The notes beneath the pieces were generated by a model. That model was not told the origin of the DNA, did no database searches, and saw only the letters and a program-made list of their open reading frames with translations. From Zopfochytrium polystomum (Eukaryota > Chytridiomycota > Chytridiomycetes > Chytridiales > Chytridiaceae), in the NCBI GenBank assembly GCA_025765615.1, contig JAIVFJ010000492.1, forward strand, positions 1-32,584: 32,584 bases of DNA, in the 5' to 3' direction. Of the stretch, positions 19,274-28,680 are shown piece after piece. Within the stretch, counting starts at the first letter, position 1. Each line of letters begins with the position of its first letter. The position numbers and the translations under genes were made by a program.

Positions 19274-20207
19274 TGAAAGACCTAATCATAGTCTTCAAAC
19301 TCTTAATGGAGCGTTCTACAGCACCGTTTGCTCGAGGCCACCATGGCGACGAGAAGGTTTTCTTGGTTCCAAGTGCTTTGCACAGAGCAGCAAACAATTC
19401 ACTGGAGAAGGGCTGTCCTCTGTCAGAGTGAAGGAACACAGGAACTCCATATCTGCAGAACACTTGTTCTACTAAAGAGCGTGCAGCAGTTTCTGCAGAG
19501 ATGTCAGTGACAGGGACTGCTTCAATCCAGCGGGTGAAGTAATCCATCACAACCATAATGTAGTGGTAGCCTTCAGGAGTCTTTTTGAAGGGTCCTGCAA
19601 AGTCAACAGCCACTCGTTCCCAGGGATACATACCAATGGGGACAGGGTGCAGAACTCCAGGACGGGATGGCACAGGTTTGCTTTTCTGACAAGTGTCGCA
19701 ACTCGCAATATGGTTACGAAGGTCTCTACCCATTGTTGGCCAGTAGAACCGTTCAGCTAGGTTATTGAACACTTTCCTGGCACCAAGGTGTCCAGAGAGG
19801 AGGTCGTCATGGACAAGTTTAAGGACATTTCTCCTCAAATTGTCTGGGATGCATACAGCAAGTCGTAGTGGGGCTCTCTTCATCATGAAAGAGTAGGAGT
19901 CTCTCACAGCGTGGAGCACTCCGTGTCGTATCACCATCATGGCTGCGCGTGTAGTCATAGTACGACAGGTAACACCTTCAGGAAGAGTGCCATCTCTCCT
20001 AAAACGAAGGATAGGTCCAAAGTAAGGGTCTTTGTTTTGAAGATAACTCAGTGCGCGTGGGTTATCTAAAATCTGAACCTCAGATGGGAAGCTCTCAAGT
20101 GCAGCATTTGTGTCGACAGCAGGCGTGCTATCCTCAATAGGTGCTACAGCGGTCGTATCGAGTGGTGAAACCTGTGTGAATTTGGACACTGTACTGTGAG
20201 GGGTCAA
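19137..20207 (-). CDS. Chromovirus integrase N-terminal zinc domain and DDE core
   Basis: The frame starts with a non-ATG codon after a stop, so its N-terminus is undefined. Residues 133-173 give the HHCC zinc domain: His133 and His140 in LVHDDLLSGHLG, Cys170 and Cys173 in ASCDTCQKSK. The DDE core follows, with Asp202 in VAVDFAGPF, Asp262 in FLHSDRGQPF and Glu299 in RANGAVERSI. Residues 43-120 are the usual linker region before the zinc domain (IRHGVLHAVRDS). Near residue 336 the frame leaves the conserved sequence: AYRTHVHP here is followed by LTGETPFF only in the neighbouring frame (18086-19273), a one-base shift near 19200. The integrase would catalyse strand transfer of cDNA into chromatin. 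Confidence 0.9.
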   Translation of the reverse strand: MTPHSTVSKFTQVSPLDTTAVAPIEDSTPAVDTNAALESFPSEVQILDNPRALSYLQNKDPYFGPILRFRRDGTLPEGVTCRTMTTRAAMMVIRHGVLHAVRDSYSFMMKRAPLRLAVCIPDNLRRNVLKLVHDDLLSGHLGARKVFNNLAERFYWPTMGRDLRNHIASCDTCQKSKPVPSRPGVLHPVPIGMYPWERVAVDFAGPFKKTPEGYHYIMVVMDYFTRWIEAVPVTDISAETAARSLVEQVFCRYGVPVFLHSDRGQPFSSELFAALCKALGTKKTFSSPWWPRANGAVERSIKSLKTMIRSFIDQTTHDDWPSVLPYILFAYRTHVHPADWRNSVFPDAWTRLPTAY

Positions 20208-21440
20208 TATCGTTACTCACAAGGAAGTAGTCTACTCTCAGCAGAGGGATCCATTCGCCGGAGCACAAGGACTTCATGGTCCAAGTCAGTCCATGGGAGG
20301 AAGGGAAAGTGTGTCGGAATGCGTCGACATAGCCAGATGCTAAGAATCTGTCAAACCACTGTCTCTCACTCTCTAAGAGGCCAGGGAAGTCGCATGCTCT
20401 CTCTTCAGGCAGAGGCGAAGGGAGTGGTCAACGTCTAAATCAGTATGCGCGATGTTCATATCTCCAGCAACAATGACTATAAATCCTTGTGTACGGAGGG
20501 CTGAACAGTTTTGCAGGATGTTTTCAAGGAAGTTCATCTTATAAGGTTGTCGGGAACCAGTTTCATCAGCGAAGCTGCTGGGAGCGTAGACATTCAGGAT
20601 TGCAAAAGGTCCGGTAAGTAGAACAACAACACGTCCTTCTTTGAAGTGTTGAGGGTCTCCCAAAAAGGTGAATTCTCTGCCGTTCAGCTCGGAACGGTAG
20701 AAGGTTGCAACGCCGTTATTCCCAGTTCGAGGATCACAAGTAAGCACTTCCATCCTTCAATCTGGCATAACTCATCAACAAGTTTCTGGCGTTTTACACC
20801 AAGACGTGTCTCTTGCAGACAAACAATACAAGAGGATTGGGAATTGAGGAAGTCCTCAAATCGCTTAGCTGGGTCGGTTTGTTGTGCAAAGTCGACACCA
20901 GATTTGTGAGCGACCCTAAGCCAGGAGTACAAACCATTAACATTCCAGGAGGAAATGTTAAAGGTAGGAGTCCATTTAGGTCGTTCGTATACCTCTATAG
21001 CAGCAGGCTCGCGCTGTCGTATAAGATGGTGGCGAAGTATATCTTTCCGGATCACAGGGTCAAAGAGAGATACTTCACGAGGGTTGGTCTGCATTTTCAG
21101 ATTCCAACGCGTTGCTCTCAGGGTCAGAATCCTCGGAGTACAGTCTATTGATTTCAGGAGAGTGATTTTGGGATCCTGTTGGTGACAGTTGTGTAGTCCA
21201 GAAGCAGGCCTTTCGAATGATAGCTTGGGATTGGCTGGGGGAGGTCTGGAAGGCCAGCAAATTGAGGTTGAAGTTGGAAAAGTGGTTGCCAACTTCAGAG
21301 GTGGTGTACGCAACGTAGGAGCGTCAGATCCGAGATCAGGAGGGTTCGTTGGAAAGAGGAGATCAACAGCTTTCCAATGGTAGTAACAGAATTGCTGTAC
21401 AATGTCTGTAGCGCCCGTGATCGGTCCGCAAAGTTGGAAG
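20200..21440 (-). pseudogene. Exonuclease III / AP-endonuclease family (EEP) protein, frameshifted and C-terminally truncated
   Basis: Two frames (20684-21457 and 20373-20753), then short pieces down to about 20215, give the motif order of the APE/ExoIII family. Seen are ISSWNVNGL (Asn at about 20944), CIVCLQETRLG (Glu at about 20812), NNGVATFYRSEL, AILNVYAPSS, IVAGDMNIAHTDLD (Asp/Asn near 20462-20454), a block resembling ERQWFDRFLASGYVDAFR, and RVDYFLVSNDI. The spacing and DMNIAH fit DNA-repair AP endonucleases (APE2/ExoIII-like) better than LINE endonucleases. Single-base shifts separate the parts near 20740, 20372, 20290 and 20240. The last catalytic motif, Ser-Asp-His, is missing: the sequence passes into the chromoviral integrase linker at about 20205. 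About 160 residues before SSWNVNGL are not recognised. Confidence 0.75.
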
Positions 21441-21499
21441 ATCTGAAAAGCGTACAACCCCTTCTACTGATTGGATCTGGCTGGAACCAAGGGGAATGT

Positions 21500-21763
21500 G
21501 ATTGGGATGGGTAACAGTTTTGTATGAAAGAATTCGCTATGATGGCGGATTGATGGATTGGGCTGCTGCAGTGATGGGTGGAGTACACTACTGAAGGTGG
21601 TGGTGGTGGGAGGTTGATCTTGGCTTCTGTCAGTCTTGTGTTTGTCTTTATACAAAACTGTTACAAGGACCATCACTTGCAAAATGCTGCAAGTCATCCT
21701 TGCAGAGCAGTATCAGGTCAAAGCTCCTGCACACTGCTTACACCAAAAGACCCAAAACTAACA
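21500..21763 (-). repeat. Copia-B LTR (5' part), minus strand
   Basis: Read on the minus strand it starts TGTTAGTTTTGGGTCTTTTG and is nearly identical to the plus-strand LTR at 23340-23530 for about 185 bp, after which similarity fades. The 21500 end is approximate. The EEP-encoding sequence begins just downstream on the same strand, with no recognisable primer-binding site between. Confidence 0.75.
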
Positions 21764-22391
21764 GAAACTGGACTCAGGAGTCAAACTATGGAATACACTA
21801 TTATTGCTGGGCTTACTTGACCCTGGCTAGGGACCGTAACTCACACATATTGACTGCTTCAGCTTTTATACACAGACATACTAACACACTACACCAGGTC
21901 CCACACCACAGGAAATTCCACAGCCATACCTGAGTCCTCACCTCAATTGCATCACTCTGATGAATTATCCTAATCAACTTCTCTGACAAAACACAATGTT
22001 CCTTGAATGTAACTTTTGGCTCATTCCAAGGAGTATCAACGTTTACCTTTATTGGACACTCAACACAAACACTTTTTCAGAGCAAACTATAAACAAGCTC
22101 AACCTTGCAAGATTGCTGAAGTTCCATTCTCATCTCTGGCTTGGATGTTAGATTTGACAAAAACATTCTGCTGATTCTTTAACAAGGCTGAGTAGAAGAC
22201 ATAATGCTGAGTCTTTGTTCCCTTCTTTTGCTTGCACAAACACTCTTCTACCAGCATTAATTCACCACAGCATCACTTGGAGACTAAAGGCAAATCATCA
22301 TCAAACAGTCAAGCTCTGTGGAAACATCTGGATATACTAACTCTCACTAATGCTTTCTACCACTAACTTTGTCTCTATCTTTATTCTCCAA
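21764..22391. other. No gene recognised
   Basis: AT-rich sequence without a conserved frame, bounded by the Copia-B LTR on the left and a Copia-A LTR piece on the right. It may be internal or flanking DNA of old elements. Confidence 0.4.
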
Positions 22392-22588
22392 GGGCTCAGT
22401 AGATTCAATACTTGAATGGGGCGCTCAGAAGGGCTAATCTGTTCTCAATACTAGAGATAGGCAAAGGTGGCTGTTGTTCTAGCTTTGTTCATCCTTCCGG
22501 TAGGAACAATGCAATTAGAACATGCACAAAAACAGTCAAACTACGCACTTTGCACATGTAACACAGCACAGCAAGCATGCAGAAGCAA
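22392..22588 (+). repeat. Copia-A LTR fragment
   Basis: From AAGGGCTCAGTAGATTC to GCATGCAGAAGCA this matches LTR 2 positions about 8800-8996, with around ten substitutions and small gaps (for example ATACTAGAGATAGG for ATAAAAAGAGATAGG). It lacks both LTR ends and passes directly into Copia-B RNase H sequence, so it is a recombined piece rather than an insertion. Confidence 0.9.
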
Positions 22589-22594
22589 CTGCAC

Positions 22595-23075
22595 AGATAT
22601 AGCCAGTTACTCCGACGCTGCCCATGGTGTCCACTCAGATGGGAAATCACAGCTTGGCTACTATGTTCTATTTGGAGGAACAGCTATTAGTTGGACATCT
22701 GTTTGAAGCAGCACTGTCATGCTGTCACCGCAGGAAGCTGAATATGTATCTGTGTCTGAACTGGGACGAGAACTTAAGGCACTGTCCCAACTCTATTCAG
22801 CACTTCAACTCCGGTCTCCCACTCCTCTTGTCATCTACACTGACAAGGCAGTGTGATCAACCTCAGTTCAAATGATCTTTTCTTTACACCAATCGGTCAA
22901 AGCATATCATGGTAAAGTATCATTATATTCGAGAACTCGTGGAACAAGAAGTAGTACGGCTTGAGTGGATTGCTGGAGGAGAACAGCCTGCAGACTATAT
23001 GACGAAATCTCTCTCAGCTGCTCTCAGTGAATACCATTTGAGTCGTATTGGCCTTTGTTTCTTCTCTTTCCTCTG
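22595..23075 (+). pseudogene. Copia-B RNase H remnant
   Basis: Read across frames, the sequence gives YSDAAHGVHSDGKSQLGYYV then GGTAISWTS, SELGRELKALSQLYSALQL, TPLVIYTDKAV, and SKHIMVKYHYIRELVEQE followed by RLEWIAGGEQPADYMTKSL. These are the copia RNase H motifs in order (first Asp, TDN-like block, SKHI, ADYMTK). Small indels and stops break the frame. A related copy lies inverted at 29470-29850. A polypurine tract and LTR follow at 23329 and 23340. Confidence 0.85.
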
Positions 23076-23328
23076 ATTCATTTTTTTTTCTATCTGTGAA
23101 GTTGTTTTCTTCTTTGTTCTTTTTCATTACTTTGACTCATTTTCTTTTACCTCTGAAGTTCAATATGTGCCCCCATCCATTTTTGTTAGTGTGATCTGTT
23201 CTTTCTGTTCTGCCATCTGATGGCCAGTCATACCTGTTTGTGATTCTTCTTTCTCTGGTGTACGGTTTCCTTAAGTTGACTATGGCTTAAGGTTTTCCTC
23301 TGTGCCGGCCTTTGCTCCTGCCCACAGC

Positions 23329-23339
23329 TTAGGGGGGAG
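23329..23339 (+). promoter_or_regulatory. Copia-B polypurine tract
   Basis: TTAGGGGGGAG immediately before the LTR start TGTTAG, the expected primer site for plus-strand DNA synthesis in an LTR element. Confidence 0.7.
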
Positions 23340-23535
23340 TGTTAGTTTTGGGTCTTTTGGTGTAAGCAGTGTGCAGGAGCTTTGACCTGATACTGCTCTG
23401 CAAGGATGACTTGCAGCATTTTGCAAGTGATGGTCCTTGTAACAGTTTTGTATAAAGACAAACACAAGACTGACAGACGCCAAGATCAACCTCCCACTAC
23501 CACCACCTTCAGTAGTGTACCTCCATCTCCACAGC
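23340..23535 (+). repeat. Copia-B 3' LTR (at least its first 190 bp)
   Basis: It starts TGTTAGTTTTGGGTC right after the polypurine tract and matches the minus-strand LTR at 21763 downward. The right end is uncertain because the two copies lose similarity after AGTAGTGTAC. Confidence 0.75.
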
Positions 23536-23540
23536 AGCAC

Positions 23541-24198
23541 AACCCATAGACAATCCAGCCCAACGAAATCTTTCAGAAATCACCACACCAACTATTACTA
23601 TCCTGGTTATCTGCCTCTTCATATTGATTGAACAACAAACAGCAGTAGTCCTCAAAAACCAACTTGCTCCATCAACTAATAATCAATCTGCTAAGTGTTT
23701 TGCTCTTTGCTTTTGATATGCATCAAAATAACTGCCTTTATTCTCTCAACATACAGCCATGCAGTCTCCTGGCATAACAAATTAGGAATTAATGATATGG
23801 TGTTTTACTCGTCTATCAACCCATGGAGTTGGTGGTTCAATTTCTGGATTCCCTGATACAATTATCATTGACATGGCCACCTTTTGAGATCAGAGTGATT
23901 TCAACCACACTGAAACTCTCACCATCAAACATAATAGTGATTGGGATGACCAATAGTTGTGCAAGTGCCAACTCTCACAACGATGGCAACCTTGTGCAAT
24001 TTCCTCATAACTTTGGACTCTGTTACATCAAGCTAAGCCTCTCTTTATCTTTGCTCACATAACTTCAGCCAAAGACAATTTGCTGTCCATTCATTGATTG
24101 AACCAGAATTGGTTGAGTAGTTTAACCATCCTCTAACCGTTTTGCCAGTGCAACATCAAACATCATCTTCCACTTAGGGGGGAGGATGCTAGGGATAA
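23541..24198. other. No gene recognised; second polypurine-like tract near 24172
   Basis: No conserved frame. Near 24172-24184 CTTAGGGGGGAGGATGC resembles the polypurine/LTR junction of Copia-B but continues into a different sequence, so it may mark the 3' end of another old element. Confidence 0.4.
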
Positions 24199-24270
24199 GT
24201 GAAAGATGATCATCAGCACTGTATTGCCAAATTAGTGAACGATGATCATCAGCACAGAGTTGCAAAGTGG
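24199..24270 (+). repeat. Imperfect 36-bp tandem duplication
   Basis: GTGAAAGATGATCATCAGCA begins the first unit (24199-24234) and GTGAACGATGATCATCAGCA the second (24235-24270). The first 21 bp differ at one position; the rest is partly conserved (TTGCCAA against TTGCAAA). Each unit contains the palindrome ATGATCAT. Confidence 0.85.
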
Positions 24271-24489
24271 TCTCAGCAAGGGTTGCCCTTTCATCAAATT
24301 CGTGGAAGCATGTCAGGCTTACAAATGGTGCACTTGGTACTGTCCAAGATATTGTTTCTGGATCTGACAATGCTGCAATGCCACTGTTTGTGGTTGAAAT
24401 GGATCAATATGCAACTCCTGGTCCCTTTTTTTGACGACGGTGTTGAGGGACATGGAGAGATGTGTGGCTATCTCTCCTATATTAATTGA

Positions 24490-24780
24490 TGGCACTAACG
24501 GAGGAATATGCCAATGTCAGCATAAGCAGTAGCAAGTGTTTGCCCTTGACTCTTGTGAATTGTCATGGCATAGGCCAGCCTCAAGGGCAACTGTGCACAT
24601 GTCATGTGTGAAAACGTGGCAGGCCTCAGGTGAAGGATTTTCCATACGACAGGGTGTTATCACTCTGGGAGAGTCCACGGTTCCAAAAAAGGTTGGCAGA
24701 AGATCAAAGATTGGATTTCAATCTTGCAGGACCAATAATTGCATCAGCAATGTAAAAGTTGCAAAAATAAAGTTTAATAA
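24490..24780 (-). pseudogene. PIF1-type helicase C-terminal remnant
   Basis: On the minus strand QLPLRLAYAMTIHKSQGQTL (with TIHKSQGQTL at 24534-24563) is the hallmark C-terminal block of PIF1-family helicases. It is followed by ATAYADIGIF and a stop. Upstream, in a neighbouring frame, SDLLPTFFGTVDSPRVITPC leads toward it. One frameshift separates the two near 24600. PIF1 helicases are host proteins and also parts of Helitron transposons; no Rep domain or Helitron terminus is visible, so the source is open. Confidence 0.7.
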
Positions 24781-24787
24781 AGTTTAG

Positions 24788-24812
24788 TCCAGCTCCCCTC
24801 TGGGGTGCTGGA
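24788..24812. other. Strong short hairpin
   Basis: TCCAGC-T-CCCC, loop TCT, GGGG-T-GCTGGA: ten base pairs with one T-T mismatch, directly after two AATAAAGTTTA units (about 24766-24785). It could be a transcript 3' end structure or a transposon terminus; the sequence does not decide. Confidence 0.6.
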
Positions 24813-25425
24813 TTACAAGTACCCTTGCAGGCGAGGTGGCAAAGCGTAGTGTTCCCATATCTCAGGGGTTTTTTTCTCGTATTGATCATTGTAGTGTTTT
24901 CTCCTTTCTCTTTTTTTGTTGCTTATTTTCCTGTTGGTCGTTCTCCTGTTGTTCAAAGCGAGGCAAGACACCCGACGGGCTTTGGTAGCGACACGGACGC
25001 GATTTGTAAGTAAATATTATTGTTTTCAGCAAACTTGTCTTGCGGCGAAAGTGGCCGCTCGTGCGGACCACCGCCCACAAAGAAGCGCGAAAGGGAAAAT
25101 TTGTCTGTGTTGCGCTCCGCGTCCTTTTTTGGATGGAAAACGGAGAGAAGTTTCACTCTTCCTTCTTTTGTGGACTTTTCCGCTGTTGTCTCCGAGGAAT
25201 CGTGATCCCTTGGCGCTCTGTCCCTGTGCCTGCGGTTTCCAACCGGTCTGTCTGTCTGACTGCCTGTCTGTCTGTCTGTCTTCTCAAAGCCCAAACCATC
25301 ACGCGAACTTGACAGACAATTGATCCGACTGCTCTTTGAGAGGTTGCAGCAATCGATACACTCACGCTGAAACGCCGTCCTTCACTTCGTCCCCTTAGCC
25401 CTCTTCCACACTGCTTCAAATTACC
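24813..25425 (+). promoter_or_regulatory. Probable upstream/promoter region of host gene, with TGTC microsatellite
   Basis: Noncoding, T/C-rich near 24865-24925, with a TGTC repeat at about 25246-25285 and pyrimidine-rich sequence before the ATG at 25426. I see no clear TATA box. The change to a higher GC level and coding-like composition after 25426 suggests a gene start there. Confidence 0.4.
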
Positions 25426-27219
25426 ATGTTGCAGTCTCAAGTTGGCGGCACAGAGTGGCCTTCTCCGTCGCGTACCCCATCGACGTCCGCTGCGGCCGCG
25501 GCACGCCTTCCAGACTGGGCCATGCTTGACCCATTCCCCTCTCCATCATCGGCTGCAGCATTCCCTGGGGAATTGGCGATGGCCAACTCCGACCCGTTGC
25601 ACCCCAATCGTAACCGCGCAGGTGGATTTCTTGAGAGCAAGGGTAGCACCGTCGGCACTGTCGGCCCTTCCAGCGCAAAATCTTTGGCAGGCCTGTCTCG
25701 TCTGTCTCTCCGAAGCAAGAAACGCGAACATCCAACGGACCGCCCTCTAAAAGCGAAAGAAAACGGCACAACTTCGCACGGGAGACGATATCATAACAGG
25801 TTTGCACCTTTCCGCCAGTGCTCGAGGCTCCAGGGATGGCTGGAAACCCTCGTTCGATCAAGATCGCGAGGGCAGCAGGACATTGGGTCGTAAAGAAACG
25901 AGGAAAGCGATCCCAAAGCCAGCCAAGGCCACTTAGGATGGGCGAATCGTCAATGCTTCCGGAGTTTGAGGATCTTACATCGCCAATATTCTTGCGATCT
26001 CCGGTTCAATTCGAAGCTGCCCTGCCGAGCCGATCAACGTTGTCCAGGACCCCAAATCCGACCCTGGCGCGTTCTGCTACAACTCCTGTCCCGCCTCGTC
26101 AACTCCCGTTGCGTTTATTCCTGCGCTTGGCCCACCTGCACTGCGAACACAAACCTCTTCAAATATCAACACAAATCCGCACCACCACCTTCTCAAGCAG
26201 AGTGGATCGACTAATGATGCCCTTGGGCCGACCAGGCAGCTTTCAGTCCCAGCTGGATCATCTCGCATTAGTACCGAAACGTCTGACCGAAGCTCCAGAA
26301 ATGCGTCTCCGACTCCAAATAGAGATGTGATCGCACCACCAAATTTGAGCGCTATTTTCGCAGAAAGTCCATATCGCTTCGATGCACTGGAGAGGGTGCA
26401 TGATTCCGGACAAGCAAGCAGACCAGCGTCCCGAAGCAATTCGAGCACGCGTCAAACGCCGTCTCGTGGTCGCTCTCCTATCCCCGCGTCGCGCGATGAA
26501 ATGCTGCATCGCATTGCTAGAAAGAAGCGTGGATGTCCCTCGCGAGCCCGCTGAACGGCAAGTTGCCTATAGAACTCCACCGGTTGCGCCAAATGAACTT
26601 GCCGCCGCGTTAAATTCAGCACTCAGAAAGTCGACAGAACCGAACCGTTCTGGCGGTTGACCCAAGCTTCAACATTTACACATCACGCTCGCAGCGGCGG
26701 ATTGCGGACGGTGGGAAAGATGATTTGAATGCGACGTACAGTGCTCCTAGCCACTTGAGCTTGGGGCGTCGCAAATCGGTTCCTGTCCAATTCCCCCCTC
26801 CGCCATTGGACGATGTTTCCCCTCCAGTTCCTGCAATTCCTCCAAACTGGATTGCCGCTTCAACGAGCGCTTGGGTCTTCGGCCTCTGTGTCGACTCACA
26901 CGGAAAGGAGCGCTCCTGATTTGCGACTCCTTCGACGCTCAAGCACAAATCCCCACCACCAAGATGGGTCAAATAACACGCCGCCACCGCTCCTTCCGCC
27001 GCGGCAGGGCGCTGGCCACAAGAGTAATGCTGGAAGTCTGTCAAGCAGCCAGACAACAACACCTTCACCGTCTCCCCCACCAAATAGCAAAACTGTGGTT
27101 ATTCCGGCACGAAAAGCCTCACTTGGGGTCGTGTACCAGCAGCAGCACCCAAGCAAGTCTGGGACCGAAAATCAAAGGGGTCACAGTCGAAAAGTCGCAG
27201 TCGAAGCGGGCAGATAAGC
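25426..27219 (+). CDS. Ser/Pro-rich disordered protein, unidentified, frame interrupted by small indels
   Basis: The ATG at 25426 opens a frame of 155 codons (MLQSQVGGTEWPSPSRTPST). After it, coding-like sequence of the same composition continues by frame changes. Pieces include PEFEDLTSPIFLRSPVQFE (about 25966), NASPTPNRDVIAPPNLSAIF (about 26300), ASRPASRSNSSTRQTPSRGR, LNATYSAPSHLSLGRRKS, PVQFPPPPLDDVSPPVPAIP and VVIPARKASLGVVYQQQ. The total is about 590 residues, rich in Ser, Pro, Thr and Arg, with no domain I recognise. The polyproline run is a possible SH3 ligand. The frame shifts are 1-nt and irregular with no GT-AG boundaries at the joins, so consensus errors or decay are likelier than introns. 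It may be separate from the OSTF1-like gene, whose own ATG is at 27517. Confidence 0.5.
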
Positions 27220-27516
27220 GAGCCTTTAGAACTGTGCGGGGTTGGCCAAAGTCAACGAGTTGGCCGCGAGGAATCAGATATAGATACTTTTCTTTTCGGA
27301 ACTTCAGATTTCCTTCGATGCACTTTGTACTCTTATTCACACCTTCATATACTGTGGCAGGGCTGCTTTTGTTTCTATGATAAGTCAGACTTATGTTCTC
27401 CACCTTGCGCAATGCTTTTACTGTGGGGTTACCTTTTTCTTCTCCGCCCTTGTTAGTCGTCTGTGGATTTTCTTCTCAGAGAAGAACATATACAAAACGG
27501 GAAAAATCCTCTGGCC
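27220..27516 (+). other. Intergenic spacer between two host genes
   Basis: T-rich, no conserved frame. It includes the presumed 3' end of the upstream gene and the promoter of the OSTF1-like gene. No clear TATA or AATAAA placement is seen. Confidence 0.4.
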
Positions 27517-28680
27517 ATGCCACCGCCGCCACCTGCGTGAGCAACCTTTCATTCACATCCGATCGCGACGCCACTCTTCCCAGCAAGAGCTGCTACAACT
27601 TTGTTTCTTAATCGCTTTCACCTTATCTTTCCTCCGCTCAGCCGCCCCGGCAAAAAGGAAATCGCCGTTGTCAGAGCGCTGTACTCGTACACGGCTGAAA
27701 CCCGGACGAACTGTCTTTCGAAGAAAGGCTCGGTTCTCTAGTGAGCATCGCTTTCAACTGTGAATACCACTCACTGCGATCAACGGTGGAACTACCGTTC
27801 TGTGCATCCATCGAGTGTTGTTAACAAAGACGATGCGAACTGGTGGAAATGCCGATCTGACGACAAGGAAGGACTTGTGCCGTCAAACTATGGTGATCTT
27901 CGTCAACTGTTAATTGCGATGACCGTTGGGGTCAGTGCTGACGATTTGACACCCGCATATAGTTGGCGAAAACACGACGGAAATCGAAAATCCCTTGCCA
28001 CGGTTTGTTCCGTCTTTCTCTTATGTACCACTCACTTTACATGTACTGCTTTCACCGACTGCCGGAAACCACACAGAGGCCGCGAAACGAGGTGTGAGGC
28101 ACCTGTTTCTGATAATTCTCCATGACTTTTAGTGACTAGGAAACGTTGCATTTGCGCGAGAGCTGTTGACGTTGCAGGATTATCCGTCAACGGTGAACAC
28201 CCCGAAAGGCAATCAGGCGGACAAACTAATCCTCCAAGGCAGCACTCGACAAAGCCCCGGAACACACCCCTTCATTGGGCTGCCAGAGGTGGTCATTGCG
28301 GAGATAGTCTCAATGATTCCTCGCGAAAATCCAGCATAAACGCGCAGGTCTGCTGCTACAGTTGAGCTGCATTGCAATGTCTCACTTGGCTGTCTCAGAA
28401 TAAGCTTGGTGACGCGCCGCTGCATTCAGCTTGCTGGGGTGAGTCGCTTTTGCATCGCTTCCACCTTCCGGGAAATGAACAGACGTTTCATCGATTAAAT
28501 TTAGGCGGAAGTGTGGCCGTTGTTTCGATGCTGCTCGAGTACCCTGGGATAAACCCAACTTTAAAGAACAAGGATGGCCAAACTCCCAGGGATTTGGCGA
28601 AAAACGATCAAGTCGCTTCACTTATTTTCAGTTTCTATCTGCAGGAACTGCTGTGGAGGGCGATGATGGGGAGGATTTGA
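27517..28680 (+). CDS. OSTF1-like: OSTF1-like SH3 plus ankyrin-repeat protein, nine exons
   Basis: Exons deduced from protein similarity and GT-AG borders: 27517-27536, 27642-27740, 27816-27892, 27963-28002, 28077-28091, 28140-28192, 28243-28347, 28399-28438, 28505-28680. Exons 1-3 give MPPPPPARPGKKEIAVVRAL, the SH3 ALYSY motif, DANWWKCRSDDKEG and LVPSNY. Exon 4 starts in phase after NY. Later exons give ankyrin repeats: HEAAKRG, NVAFARELL, NTPLHWAARGGH, NKLGDAPLHSACWG and NKDGQTPRDLAKNDQVASLI. OSTF1 is a small cytoplasmic adaptor of exactly this layout (Pro-rich start, SH3, ankyrin repeats). About six single-base indels break the frame inside exons 2, 4, 6 and 7 while residues and splice sites are kept, suggesting consensus errors. 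The stop at 28680 is tentative; a frame ending near 28701 with an acidic tail is the alternative. Confidence 0.88.
28077..28091 (+). other. 15-nt microexon of the OSTF1-like gene
   Basis: AGGCCGCGAAACGAG supplies most of the ankyrin motif EAAKRG, between introns 28003-28076 (GTTTGT...ACACAG) and 28092-28139 (GTGTGA...GACTAG). The preceding exon supplies PLH and the G of the Glu codon; the next exon completes the Gly codon. Confidence 0.7.

Larger units (their letters stand above)
17135..20207 (-). mobile_element. Ty3/gypsy chromovirus, 3' half only
   Basis: On the minus strand the order is integrase zinc-binding domain, DDE core, large insertion, SH3-like domain, chromodomain, polypurine tract and LTR start. 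This is the 3' order of Tcn1/Maggy-type chromoviruses. No gag, protease, RT or RNase H of gypsy type is present in the window; the place where RT/RNase H should be is occupied by an EEP nuclease sequence. The element is therefore a 5'-truncated relic or part of a chimeric locus. Confidence 0.82.

Noticed and set aside
20373..21457. EEP domain as a LINE endonuclease
   Set aside because: The motif set (GVATFYR, NVYAPSS, GDMNIAHTDLD, DYFLVS) fits repair AP endonucleases better, and no non-LTR reverse transcriptase follows.
17135..21763. One complete element bounded by LTRs at 21763 and 17344
   Set aside because: The two putative LTR starts (TGTTAGTTTT and TGTGAGGACG) are unrelated sequences, so they cannot be the paired LTRs of one element.
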